Below are positions 44,097-55,309 of a stretch of 64,000 bases of DNA, piece after piece. The stretch is from Poa pratensis. Taxonomy: Eukaryota > Streptophyta > Magnoliopsida > Poales > Poaceae. The notes below the pieces were generated by a model. The model was not told the origin of the DNA, ran no database searches, and worked only from the letters and a program-made list of their open reading frames with translations. The stretch is from positions 119,498,100-119,562,099 of the forward strand of contig CAMZMU010000041.1 of assembly GCA_947311845.1 (NCBI GenBank), read 5' to 3'. The position numbers and the translations under genes are program-made. Numbering within the stretch: position 1 is the first letter of the stretch; the number at the start of each line of letters is the position of its first letter.

Positions 44097-45914
44097 TTCT
44101 TCATCGATAAATTATCAGGTCATCTCTAGTGAGACTATATTTTTATTTCTTCACATATTATGCGCTATTCTTGGAGCATCTTGTGTGTTTTATTTTCAGT
44201 TTTGTTTTTATTTTGTTCTCTGGTCACTACAATGCTTGATCATAACATTCTTGTTTGGGAGAGAGACAGGCTTCACTTTTTCATAGAATACTCCTGTTCT
44301 TCACTTATACTTGTTGAGTATTCTATTTTTACTCTGTTTAGCTTCTAGCTCTTGGTTTTCATGTATCTCTTATTTAGAGCTATTAGTTATTTTATAGAAA
44401 GTACTCTCTTGCTTCACTTATATTTGTTTGGAGAGTTGCTTGGTTAATGCGTTGGTTCAGAAAATGCTATGCATGTGGTAATGGTATAAAGAAAAATGCT
44501 TACATAGTCTTGTAGATCATTTGTCTTGAGTAACTTGATCCTTGTCAATTGTTTTGAGTTATCAAGTAATTAATGTTTAAACTTGTGTATCATGTAAGTA
44601 AGGCTCATTAGTGAAGAACTACCGTAAAGCTTGTAGTTATTCGATTTGTCATATTTGCTAGTTTCAAAGTCTAGATATTTTCTGGTTAAAAGGATGTTTT
44701 GGTTAACAAGGAAGACAGTGTGGAGTCTTATAATTCTTCTTATATGTTCATCATATGGTTCTTTTTGTACCGGTTGGCGTTATGTGTTTGCTTAAATAAT
44801 CTTGCTAGTTTAAACTCCGTACTAAGCGGGAAAGCTGCTTGTGCATCCAAAACCTTGAGCCAAAATCCATGCCATCTGTGTCCACCATACCTACCTATAT
44901 GTGGTATTTTCCTGCCACTCCAAGTAAATTTGTCATGTGCTACCTTTAAACTATTCAAAATTGTTACTACTCCTTTTTATGTCCCTGTTTACCAGCTCAT
45001 GAGGAAGTAGTAGATGATCTTTATTACACTTGTCAAATAGACTTTACGCTAGACTAGCAGCTTACATCTGTTTATCTATAATTTTGCAAAAAGAGCAGGC
45101 GAAGGGATGCCTAGTCCCAATTAATTTACAACTTTAACCGCTACTTCTCTTCACATTTTGTTCCTGAGCAATCAGTTAAACATTTGCATGTGTAAACCAA
45201 AGAGAAAGAAGGATGATCTGCTTGCTGCAGAAATAACGTTCCTTATGGGAGCCGCTCTTGTAAGGTATGGTTGGCATGAGTAATACTGTATTGTCTATTA
45301 CCATTCGTTGACCATTAGCACACACCTCCCAAAATATATTTTTACTCTCTATATGATTTCAAAAACTAAAAATCTCAAGCACACATGATATAATCCATGC
45401 TTCCCTCTGCGAAGGGTCTTTCTTTTACTTTTATGTTGAGTCAGTTTTCCTACTCCTGTCTATTCTCCACAAGCAAACACTAGTGTCAACTTTGGTACAA
45501 GAATTGTTATATGTTAGCATATTAGACTAATTATGCTACTTTGTATTGACAATATCCATGAGATAATATGTTGAAAATTGAAGCAAATGCTGAAACTTAA
45601 ATCTTCCATTGTGTTGGTCAAACACTTTTGATTCAAAAATGTTGCTTGGTAAGCTAACTCTTATACAAATTCTTATAGCTCCATGTCTCCAAAGTACTAT
45701 CCATGAAAAGTTTTTACTTGTATGATGCATTTTGTTTGATCCTTGTTTACTTTATAGAAACTATAGATAATTGTCTTGGATCAATTCATTCAGTTCATGT
45801 GATTTACATTACAATTTGATCAAGATATTATGTTGGTAGTATGTCACTTCAAAAATTATCTTTTGTTATCGTTTACCTACTCGAGGACGAGTAGGAACTA
45901 GGCTTGGGGATGCT

Positions 45915-46256
45915 TGATACGAATCAAACGAAACTATAATTTTTGATGTTCCATGCTTGTTTTATATCAAATGTCACATGTTTCTTCTAAAGTTTATATC
46001 ATTTTATGACATTTATTGGACTACCTATTAACCTAGTGCTAGTGCCAGTTTCTGTCAGTTTTGTTTGTTTATTGCAGTAAAGGCCCAAAATGGAAGTGCT
46101 CGGAATTGGATAAAAATTTACGTGATTTATTTCCAGCACAAATAAGGCACGGAGCCAGAAGACCAGCTGCAGGTGGGGCCCACAGCCGGCACGTGACCTC
46201 ACGGTGCGACCAGGTACTACCCGCAACGTGGGCCCGTTTGCCCCACCAGAGCACCA
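45915..46256 (+). repeat. Right LTR of element A, first segment
   Basis: Begins TGATACGAATCAAACGAA, directly after the purine-rich 'aggcttggggatgct'. It is cut at 46256 by element B, with the target duplication CACCA at 46252-46256. Confidence 0.9.
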
Positions 46257-47848
46257 TGATACATCTCAAACGTATATAATTTTTGATGTTCCATGCTTGT
46301 TTTATACCAATTGCTACATGTTTTGCATCTACTTTATATCACTTTTATACATTTTTTGGGACTAACCTATTAACAAGATGCCGAAGTGCCAGTTCCTGTT
46401 TTCTGCTGTTTTTGTATTCCAGAAAAGCTAGTCTGGAAATATTCTCGGAATTGGACGAAACTACACGGGGTGCCTATTTTTCCAGAACACGCCTGACGGA
46501 GCGAAGGAGCAGCAGAGGAGGGCCACCAGGAGGCCACACGCCCAGGGCGCGGGCCCCCCTTCTGCCGCGCCCTGGGGTGGTGTGGGCCCCTCGGGGTCCG
46601 CAGCCGCCGCCCTTTCGCCTACTTATTCCCCCCGACGCGAAAACCCTAAGTACCTGAGCAAATATCCACGAAAAGATCCAGAGACGCCGCCGTCGTCAAC
46701 CCTAGCTCGGGAGGGTTCAGAACCTCTTCCCGGCACCCTGCCGGAGAGGGGAATCGTCACCGGAGGCTTCTACATCGCCATGCCTGCCTCCGGAGTGATG
46801 CGTGAGTAGTTCATCCTTGGACTACGGGTCCATAGCAGTAGCTAGATGGTTGTCTCTCCACTTTGTGCCATCATGTTTAGATCTTGTGAGCTGCCCTACA
46901 TGATCAAGATCATATTATTGTAATGCTACATGTTGTGTTTGCTGGGATCCGATGAATATTGAATATTATGTCAAGTTGATTATCAATCTATCTTATATGT
47001 TATTTAAGATCTTGCATGCTTTCCGTTACTCGTAGATGCTTTGGCCAAGTAGATGCTTGTAACTCCAAGAGAGAGTATTTATGCTAGATAGTGGGTTCAT
47101 GTCTCCGTTTAACCTGGGACAGTGACAGAAAGTTCTAAGGTTGTGGATGTGCTGTTGCCACTAGGGATAACCTAACGATGCTATGTCCACGGCATATGTG
47201 TTTGTTTACATTACGCACTTTACTTAATGCAATTATCCGTTGCTTGCAACTTAATACCAACGGGGGACTCGGATGACAACCCGGCGGTGGATTATTAGTC
47301 ATAGATGCTGTTGGATAACGTCTATGTATTATGTCGTAATGCCCAATTAAATATCATAGTAGTCAACATGTCATGTATATGCATTGTCATGCGCTCACTA
47401 TTCGTCAATTGCCCAGCTGTAATTTGTTCACCCAACATGTTAGTTATCTTTTATGGAGAGACACCACTAGTGAACTGTGGACCCCGGTCCATTCTTTTAC
47501 ACTGATTAAACAACCACAAACTGCAAACTGTTCCTTTTTCATTCTCTGCAATTTAATACTCATTTTCCACACCATACGTTTAATCCTTTGTTTTCAGCAA
47601 GCCAGTGAGATTGACAACCTCACTGTTTCGTTGGGGCAAAGTAGTTTGATTGTGTTGTGTGCAGATTCCACGTCAACAGTCCAGACTCCCTGCGACAGCT
47701 ATTTTTCTGGCGCCGTTGACAACCTTCTGAAGAGTTGCTGCTCCTACTGGTTCGATAACCTTGGTTTCTTTCTGAGGGAAAACTTGCTGCTGACTACATC
47801 ATACCTTCCTCTTGGGGTCTCCCAACGAACGTGTGTTTCACGTCATCA
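46257..47848 (+). repeat. Left LTR of element B
   Basis: Begins TGATACATCTCAAACG and ends CACGTCATCA. It contains a primer-site-like TGGCGCCGTTG at 47708-47718 in its U5 part. Open frames crossing it (for example around 47373-48170) are not genes. Confidence 0.95.
47708..47718 (+). other. Vestigial primer-binding-site sequence inside the LTR of B
   Basis: 'ctatttttctggcgccgttg' here repeats the 20 bases that cross the true LTR-primer-site junction at 47850-47870. The second LTR has the same at 52799-52809. Confidence 0.75.
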
Positions 47849-47859
47849 AGCTATTTTTC

Positions 47860-47877
47860 TGGCGCCGTTGCCGGGGA
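47860..47877 (+). other. Primer-binding site of element B, tRNA-Asp
   Basis: TGGCGCCGTTGCCGGGGA, identical to that of element A, 12 bases after the LTR end. Confidence 0.9.
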
Positions 47878-48252
47878 GACAGCAGTCTTCTGCAAGGGGA
47901 GTTTCACGCTTCCAATCTCTTTACTTTGTTTTTGTCTTGCTTAGTTTATTTTATTTTATCTTGTTTGCTTTCAATTATCAAAAACACAAAAAAATTAGTT
48001 ACTTGCATCTAGTTTATTTTCTGTTTGGTTTTTATTATTTCATCATGCTTCTCCCTAAGTACACTTTAAAAGAAATATCTGTGGGTAGTGGGTCTATCAT
48101 TGGAAGAGATAACATTGAGGAATTCTTAATCATGTTAGTATGGTTAAAGATTTTGAAGATAGATCCTTGGTAGAACTTGCTCCAAATTATGAAATTGCTA
48201 CAGCTTCTCTAGTTCACATGTTGGAAGCTCGTTTGTCAACCTTAGTCCCATA

Positions 48253-48615
48253 ATGCAGCACATGTTTCTAAAACTCCATGATACGGAAGATGGTGAAAAG
48301 AAAGATTTTGTTTTAGAAACCCTACTTAAAGAATTTGGTGATGTTGCTAGGGAAGCTAGAAAAGTTTTTATTAAATACAAGATGCTTGGTTATTGTATTG
48401 ACGTTGTTAATACACTTGAAAAACTTGAAAAAGAGAGGCTCAAGTACACTAAGGAAACTAATGGTGAGGGGGAAGTTAAAATACCAATACCTTTTAAGCT
48501 TATAGGAATGCAGGAGGCACTAGAAAAGAATTTTGATTGGATTGTTCCTGAGAACCCATTTGATGAAAATGATGAGCCTAGAGGTATTGAGAAAGGGAAT
48601 TCCGAAACTACATAG
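48253..48615 (+). CDS. 120-codon open frame of element B, unknown function
   Basis: Starts MQHMFLKLHDTEDGEKKDFV and ends with an acidic PENPFDENDEPRG tail. It is rich in Lys/Glu and probably helical. Upstream in another frame is related-looking coding sequence (MLPKYTLKEISVGSGSIIGR at about 48044; VKDFEDRSLVELAPNYEIATA at about 48140), so the full protein was longer and has been frameshifted. Not recognised as gag or pol. It occupies the place where element A has its Tyr/Asp-rich frame. Confidence 0.5.
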   Translation: MQHMFLKLHDTEDGEKKDFVLETLLKEFGDVAREARKVFIKYKMLGYCIDVVNTLEKLEKERLKYTKETNGEGEVKIPIPFKLIGMQEALEKNFDWIVPENPFDENDEPRGIEKGNSETT

Positions 48616-49392
48616 ACAAGATAAATTGCATTGTTGAGAAAACTTCCGACCTCTTTGATGCTTCTTCACTTGGTAATACTTGATGCATGCTTTGTGCCTA
48701 GCTAAAAGGCGTTAAAGAAAAGCGCTTATGGGAGGCAACCCATTTTATTTTTCTGCAATTTTTCTTTTATTGAGTCAAGGAGTTTGTTTACTTCTGTAGC
48801 AACTCCTTTGTATCTTTATTTTCTCGCATTGTTGTGCCAAGAGTAGCCTCTAATGATAAGATGATGCTTAATTTTGATTGCTGCGCAGAAACAGATTTTT
48901 GCTGTTCACTGTACGAAATTCCTAAAATCACCAGATTGTTAATTAAATCTGAAATTTTTGTGCGTAATCTTTATGAATGTCTGAAACTTTCATTAGTTCA
49001 GAGTTTCTCGATCTGAGCGTCGTAAGTGCCTCGAAAAAATTCGTCTTTGCGGACTGTTCTGTTTTAGACAGATTATGCCTTTTTATTTTGCATTCTCTCT
49101 TTTACTAGTGTTGAGTGAAATTTTTTTTGGGTGGAAGAGCTTCACATAACATCAGTGGCTGTAGCTAATGTTTAAAGTAACAAATCATATTGCGTCTTTA
49201 CAGAACATGTGAATTTTTGATTATGCACTAACCCTCTAATGAGATCTACTTTGAGTTTGGTGTGACGGAAGTTTTCAAGGGTCAAGAGAGAAGGATGATA
49301 TAATAGGATCAAGAAGAGTGAAGAGCTTAAGCTTGGGGAGGCTCCCATGGATCTCCCCAGCATATTTCAAGAAGACTCAAGCGTCTAAGCTT

Positions 49393-49413
49393 GGGGATGC
49401 CCAAGGCATCCCC
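49393..49413 (+). other. Conserved stem-loop in element B (9-bp stem)
   Basis: GGGGATGCC-CAA-GGCATCCCC, a perfect 9-bp stem with a 3-base loop. Element A has the same with an 8-bp stem. The left arm repeats the AAGCTTGGGGATGC found at the polypurine end of the same element (51331-51344). Confidence 0.65.
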
Positions 49414-51330
49414 TTCTTCATCGTCAAAATTATCAGGTCATCTCTAGTGAAACTATATTTTAATTCTTTCACATCATATGTGCTTTTCTTGGAGCGTCTG
49501 TGTGCTTTTTATTTTCAGTATTGCATTTTATTTTCAATAAAGCTTGACTGGACCCTAGCATTCTTGATTGGGAGAGAGACACGCTCCGCTTTTTCATGAG
49601 AATACTCCTATTCTTCACTTATATTTGTTGAGTATTCATATCTAGCGCTGTTCAGCTTTTAGCTCTTGTTTTCATGTATCTCTTGTCAGAGCTATTAGCT
49701 TTCTTTTGTAGAAAGTACTCTCTTGCTTCACTTATATTTGTTTGGAGAGTTGATGAAATAAATTGATTGGTGTTTGGTTGGTTCAGAAAATGTTGCATGT
49801 GGTAATTGGTATAAGGAAAAACTTGCTTAATCTTGTAGATCACTAAAATGGATAACTTGATGCTTGTCAATTGTTTTGAGTTAACAAGTAGATCATGATT
49901 AAATTGTGCATCACATGAGTTAAGCCTATTAGTGAAGAACTACCGTAAAGCTTGTTGAAAATTTGGTTTGCATCGGTGGTACCTCTAAGGTCTAGATATT
50001 TTCTAATAACAGGGTTTGGTTAACAAGGAAGACGGTATGAAGTCTTATAACGTTTGCAATATGTTTGTCATATAAAACTTGGTGTACGGGTTGATATTCT
50101 TGTTTGCTTACATAACCTTGCTAGCCTAAACTCTGTACTGAGAGGGAATGCTTCTCGTGCATCCAAATCCTTGAGCCAAAATCCATGCCATTTGTGTCCA
50201 CCATAACTACCTATATGTGGTATTTCCTTGCCACTCCAAGTAAATTTTTCATGTGCTACCTTTAAATTATTCAAAATGTTATTATTCCCTTTTTGTGTCA
50301 ATGTTTACTAGCTCATGAGGAATTAGTGTGGTTATTCTTTATTCTATTTGTCGAGTGGACTTTTACACCTGGACTAGTGGCATATACATCCGCTTATCCA
50401 ATAACTTGCAAAAAGAGCTGGCAACGGGGTGCCCAGTCCCAATTAATTACAACTTTAACCAATTAATTCTCTTCACACTTTTGCCCTGATTCATCAGTAA
50501 GCAATGACAAACAGTGAAATACCTGAATGTGTGTAAACCAAAGAGAAAGAGGGATGATCTGCCTTGCTGGTAGAAATAACGTCCTTCATGGGAGCCGCTC
50601 TTAAAAGTCCGTTCGACAGGTAGAATACTGTTCTCACCCGCTACCATTCGTTGACAATTAACAAACACCTCTCAAAAATAGATACTCCTCCATGGTATGT
50701 GATTGATGGAAGGCACCCGAGGATTCGGTTAGCCATGGCTTGTGTTAGCAAGGTTGGGAGGAGTATCAAATATTTTATGCAATCTCTATATGCTTTCAAA
50801 AACCTAAAAGCTCTAGCACATGATTTAATCCCTGCTTCCCTCTGCGAAGGGCCTTTCTTTTACTTTTATGTTGAGTCAGTTTTCCTATTCTTTCTGTCTT
50901 CCACAAGCAAACACTAGTGTCAACTTTGTTACAACATGCGTTATATGCAATGTATTGGACTTGTTATACTACTTTGTGTTGACAATATCCATGAGATAAA
51001 TATGTTGAAAGTTGAAGCAAATGCTGAAACTAAATTCTTCCTTTGTGTTGATTAAATACCTTTTGTTAGAAACTATTGCTTTATGAGTTAACACTTATGC
51101 AAAACTGTTTGATGCTTGTCTCGAAAGTACTATTCATGAAAACGTTTAGCTTGTGTGATTCATTGTTTACTCATTATCTATTTGGTAGCAAATTATAGAC
51201 CATTGACTTGGATCACTTCATTCATTTACATGTGCCTTGCAATATTATATGATCAAGATTATGATAGTAGCATGTCACCTCAAAAATTATTTGTTTTTAT
51301 CGTTTACCTACTCGAGGACGAGTAGGAACT

Positions 51331-51344
51331 AAGCTTGGGGATGC
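51331..51344 (+). other. Polypurine region of element B
   Basis: AAGCTTGGGGATGC directly before the right LTR, after the inverted motif CTCGAGGACGAG. Same arrangement in element A at about 45901-45914. Confidence 0.6.
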
Positions 51345-52939
51345 TGATACGTCTCAAACGTATCTATAATTTTTGATGTTCCATGCTTGTTTTATACCAA
51401 TTGCTACATGTTTTGCATCTACTTTATATCACTTTTATACATTTTTTGGGACTAACCTATTAACAAGATGCCGAAGTGCCAGTTCCTGTTTTCTGCTGTT
51501 TTTGTATTCCAGAAAAGCTAGTCTGGAAATATTCTCGGAATTGGACGAAACTACACGGGGGTGCCTATTTTTCCAGAACACGCCTGACGGAGCGAAGGAG
51601 CAGCAGAGGAGGGCCACCAGGAGGCCACACGCACCAGGGCGCGGGCCCCCCTCTGCCGCGCCCTGGGTGGTGTGGGCCCCTCGGGGGTCCGCAGCCGCCG
51701 CCCTTTCGCCTACTTATTCCCCCCGACGCGAAAACCCTAAGTACCTGAGCAAATATCCACGAAAAGTTCCAGAGACGCCGCCGTCGTCAACCCTAGCTCG
51801 GGAGGGTTCAGAACCTCTTCCCGGCACCCTGCCGGAGAGGGGAATCGTCACCGGAGGCTTCTACATCGCCATGCCTGCCTCCGGAGTGATGCGTGAGTAG
51901 TTCATCCTTGGACTACGGGTCCATAGCAGTAGCTAGATGGTTGTCTCTCCACTTTGTGCCATCATGTTTAGATCTTGTGAGCTGCCCTACATGATCAAGA
52001 TCATATTATTGTAATGCTACATGTTGTGTTTGCTGGGATCCGATGAATATTGAATATTATGTCAAGTTGATTATCAATCTATCTTATATGTTATTTAAGA
52101 TCTTGCATGCTTTCCGTTACTCGTAGATGCTTTGGCCAAGTAGATGCTTGTAACTCCAAGAGAGAGTATTTATGCTAGATAGTGGGTTCATGTCTCCGTT
52201 TAACCTGGGACAGTGACAGAAAGTTCTAAGGTTGTGGATGTGCTGTTGCCACTAGGGATAACCTAACGATGCTATGTCCACGGCATATGTGTTTGTTTAC
52301 ATTACGCACTTTACTTAATGCAATTATCCGTTGCTTGCAACTTAATACCAACGGGGGACTCGGATGACAACCCGGCGGTGGATTATTAGTCATAGATGCT
52401 GTTGGATAACGTCTATGTATTATGTCGTAATGCCCAATTAAATATCATAGTAGTCAACATGTCATGTATATGCATTGTCATGCGCTCACTATTCGTCAAT
52501 TGCCCAGCTGTAATTTGTTCACCCAACATGTTAGTTATCTTTTATGGAGAGACACCACTAGTGAACTGTGGACCCCGGTCCATTCTTTTACACTGATTAA
52601 ACAACCACAAACTGCAAACTGTTCCTTTTTCATTCTCTGCAATTTAATACTCATTTTCCACACCATACGTTTAATCCTTTGTTTTCAGCAAGCCAGTGAG
52701 ATTGACAACCTCACTGTTTCGTTGGGGCAAAGTAGTTTGATTGTGTTGTGTGCAGATTCCACGTCAACAGTCCAGACTCCCTGCGACAGCTATTTTTCTG
52801 GCGCCGTTGACAACCTTCTGAAGAGTTGCTGCTCCTACTGGTTCGATAACCTTGGTTTCTTTCTGAGGGAAAACTTGCTGCTGACTACATCATACCTTCC
52901 TCTTGGGGTCTCCCAACGAACGTGTGTTTCACGTCATCA
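51345..52939 (+). repeat. Right LTR of element B
   Basis: Begins TGATACGTCTCAAACG, ends CACGTCATCA, followed by the CACCA duplication. Confidence 0.95.
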
Positions 52940-52944
52940 CACCA

Positions 52945-53067
52945 CCTTACGCCGCCTCATCGCTTATAAAATCACTCGTGACCTAAAAACGCGAGAGGAC
53001 CGAAGACTTTTCCATGATTCGACTCCGAGCTCCGCCGCCACCAAAAACCCTAATTCGGGTGACGTGG
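52945..53067 (+). repeat. Right LTR of element A, second segment
   Basis: Resumes at 'ccttacgccgcc' exactly where 46256 stopped, includes the TATA box, and runs to 'ccctaattcgggtgac' where the next insertion starts. Confidence 0.9.
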
Positions 53068-54049
53068 TGTCGAACACGGCATATGCCACAGAGTGGCTAA
53101 GATAGGTGTGGGAGCAGCGTACTGCAGCACGGGCACCCGCGGGGATTGCGCCGGAGCGCTAAGACGGGAAGTACCCATGTTCGGAGCCCTCGCGATGGAG
53201 GTAAAACTCCTACTCCTGCCGGATCTCTCTAGCATCGGTGGACAAAGTACAGAGTTGTTCCTCGAGCTGTTCGGTGAGCTTTCATGGCTTAAGTCTCTCT
53301 CTCTAGCTAACGGGGCGGGGAGGAAGAAGTGGTGGTCGCTTAGGGATCTCAGATCTAGGATTCGGCCCTCTCTACTTGGGCATCCAGACAGCCTTAGGGC
53401 TGTCTGTCTGTCTTACAGGCGGGCCGACTGGTCCGCGCCAGCCGGCCGATGTCGGCTATAGGGGCGTTTCTTCGTGACGCCGCTTGTCCGCAGCACAGTT
53501 GAACTCCCTAGCGGTGCAGGAGATGTCGGGGTAGACTTGGCGACGTGGAGGGCTAGCCGGCGACGGCGCCGACCCCCGCCTACATGGCGGACAGCACCTA
53601 GGATCTCTTGTCGGTGTGCGGGCGACACTCCGTGTCTCCGCCTGTCGGGGCTCCTAGGCGTGTAGGGGACGTCGGGTCTCCTGCTTGTCATAGGTAGATG
53701 GCAGCCGGTCGTCCGGCTGCCAGTCGCCCGAAACCGGCAAGCGCGGTTGACTCTGGTCGCATAAGGCAGGCGTCTTTTGTCGTTATCTGGTTGTCTTCGA
53801 GAATCGTGATGATGATGAGCCTGCAGTTCTTCTTTTGCCCAGGCCGCCTCGGAGGTGCACGGCGAGCTAGGCGGGGGCCGGCTGCGCTCGGGGCAGACGG
53901 ACTCGGCCGAGCCGGGCAGTCGGAGGCGGCCGGGTGGAAGCTGAAGATTTGCACTTGATTTCGCGTTTCACTCGGGATCTTCTGTGGGTCTTTTGGTACC
54001 TGGGTTTTATCCCCATGACACTAGTTCCCGAACACGTTGGAGCGATACA
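53068..54049 (-). mobile_element. Solo-LTR-like block (982 bp) inside the right LTR of A
   Basis: Starts TGTCGAACACGG and ends GAGCGATACA, the TG...CA form of an LTR. The antisense 'gatggaggtaaaactcctactcctgccggatctctc' resembles LTR R/U5 sequence, suggesting minus orientation. Flanking 5-bp duplications do not match (CGTGG, GCACC). Instead about 18-20 bases of host LTR (CACCAAAAACCCTAATTC) occur on both sides (53039 and 54051). Open frames within are GC-rich artefacts. Confidence 0.5.
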
Positions 54050-55015
54050 GCACCAAAAACCCTAATTCAGGGGACAGAAGTCTCTGTTCCGGGACCCTTC
54101 CGGGACGGGGAAGTGCCCCCGGAGCATCTTCATCGCCATTGCTACTTTCCATGATGAGGAGGGAGTAGTTCTTCATCGAGGCTGAGGGCTCTACCGGTAG
54201 CTATGTGGTTTATCTCTATCTCCCATGGTGTGATCTTTATGTGATCATCAGCATTGTATCTAGTTGAATTCATAGATGTTTTCCCTTCATTATGTTATGG
54301 ATATGCTACTCAATTGGTTTTATCTTTATAATTTCTAGAGTCATTGTTGAGAACACAGTCTTGGTGACAGTGCGGGTGGCGTGTGTGACTCTACCAGGAT
54401 AATAGATTAGAGGGATATTTACCATGAGTTGTTTGTTGTGTTGGATGTCATTGTGAAATCATGGTGTTTGTTTACTCAGACTTTAAGGTGTGTTTTTGTA
54501 GCCCTACGTAGTAGTAATGATGTTCGTTATCAGCAGAAGAATAGTTCCGAGTAGCACCTAAGTTGCATATTGAAGATAAAGTATTTATATGTGTTCAGTT
54601 ATATTATTATTGTTGAGAGTGACCACTAGTGAAAGTATGATCACTAGGCCTTGTTTCCAAGCATCGAAACACCGTTTATTTCCAGTTCTGCTGCATGTTC
54701 GCTCGCTGCCATTTTATCACAGACGGCATATACCACTTGTTAATATCCATAACCTGCATTTTACTATCTCTTCGCCGAACTAGTGCACCTATACATCTGA
54801 TAAGTGTATTAGGTGAGTTGGGGACACAAGAGACTTCTTGTATCTTAATTGCAGGGTTGCTTGAGAGGGATATCTTTGACCTCTTACCTCCCTGAGTTCG
54901 ATAACCTTGGGTTACTCACTTAACTGAAATTTGTTGCTGTTCTACAAACCTCTGCACTTAGAGGCCCAACACTGTCTACAAGAATAGAAGTTATAGTAGA
55001 CATCAGGCTCCTTGA
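54050..55015 (+). repeat. Right LTR of element A, third segment
   Basis: Aligns with about 41510-42475 of the left LTR with roughly 4-6% mismatch by eye plus small indels, and ends TAGACATCA before the GGCTC duplication. Confidence 0.9.
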
Positions 55016-55202
55016 CGGAAGGACATAGCAAGAGAGAACGGTCGACGAAGACGCCGTTGGCGAAGGCGACGCGGGGCCACCGGTGCCGGATGAGTCGGCG
55101 AGCACGAGCACGAGCTGCACCACCTGCTCGGCGAGCGCGTGCAGGCCCTCGGTCTCCTCGCCTGCCTCCTCGGACTCGAGCGGTGGCGAGGGTGGTTGCC
55201 AT
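55016..55202 (-). pseudogene. Serpin pseudogene, 5' portion (exon 1 start)
   Basis: The ATG at 55202 gives MATTLAT, the usual start of wheat serpins. A stretch of about 50 or more codons (the usual helix A-B region) is then deleted. Reading resumes in another frame with EGLHALAEQVVQLVLVLADS, then changes frame again to RVAFANGVFVDRSLLLCPSVKE, and is cut at 55016 by element A. The continuation LAIGRYKAD is at 41079. Confidence 0.9.
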
Positions 55203-55309
55203 GGCCTGGCCGGAGAGGTTGTGGTTCTTCGTTAGATTTTGGTTATACTTGTTACCCGTTGAAGAAGAGAACTGAAGTGCATATTTCATGGATGGTTTGT
55301 GTCTATTTA

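Larger units (their letters stand above)
46257..52939 (+). mobile_element. Gypsy element B (non-autonomous), complete and very young, nested in A
   Basis: LTRs 46257-47848 (1592 bp) and 51345-52939 (1595 bp) flank a 3.5-kb interior. An exact CACCA duplication is present (46252-46256 and 52940-52944). By eye the LTRs differ at about two substitutions and a handful of 1-2-base indels. The interior has a tRNA-Asp primer site and a short ORF, but no pol. The 3' interior half is clearly homologous to that of element A, while the 5' interior half is unrelated to A's. Confidence 0.95.
41080..55015 (+). mobile_element. Gypsy element A (non-autonomous), inserted in serpin exon 1
   Basis: Left LTR 41080-42475 begins TGATACGTCTCAAACG and ends CATCA. 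A perfect tRNA-Asp-type primer site follows. A ~3.4-kb interior without pol runs to 45914, and the right LTR starts at 45915 and ends at 55015, interrupted by element B and by an LTR-like block. The serpin target duplication is AGCTC at 41075-41079 and GGCTC at 55016-55020 (one mismatch). LTR start and the interior resemble the Sabrina/Wham/Sukkula group of Triticeae Gypsy elements; the exact family needs a library search. Its two LTRs differ at many sites, so it is older than B. Confidence 0.9.

Noticed and set aside
47305..48173. Open frames of 66 and 266 codons, repeated at 52396-53105
   Set aside because: They read across LTR sequence of element B, appear in both LTRs, and end in unrelated sequence.
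53093..53958. GC-rich frames on both strands
   Set aside because: They fall inside the LTR-like block and change frame with no family signal.
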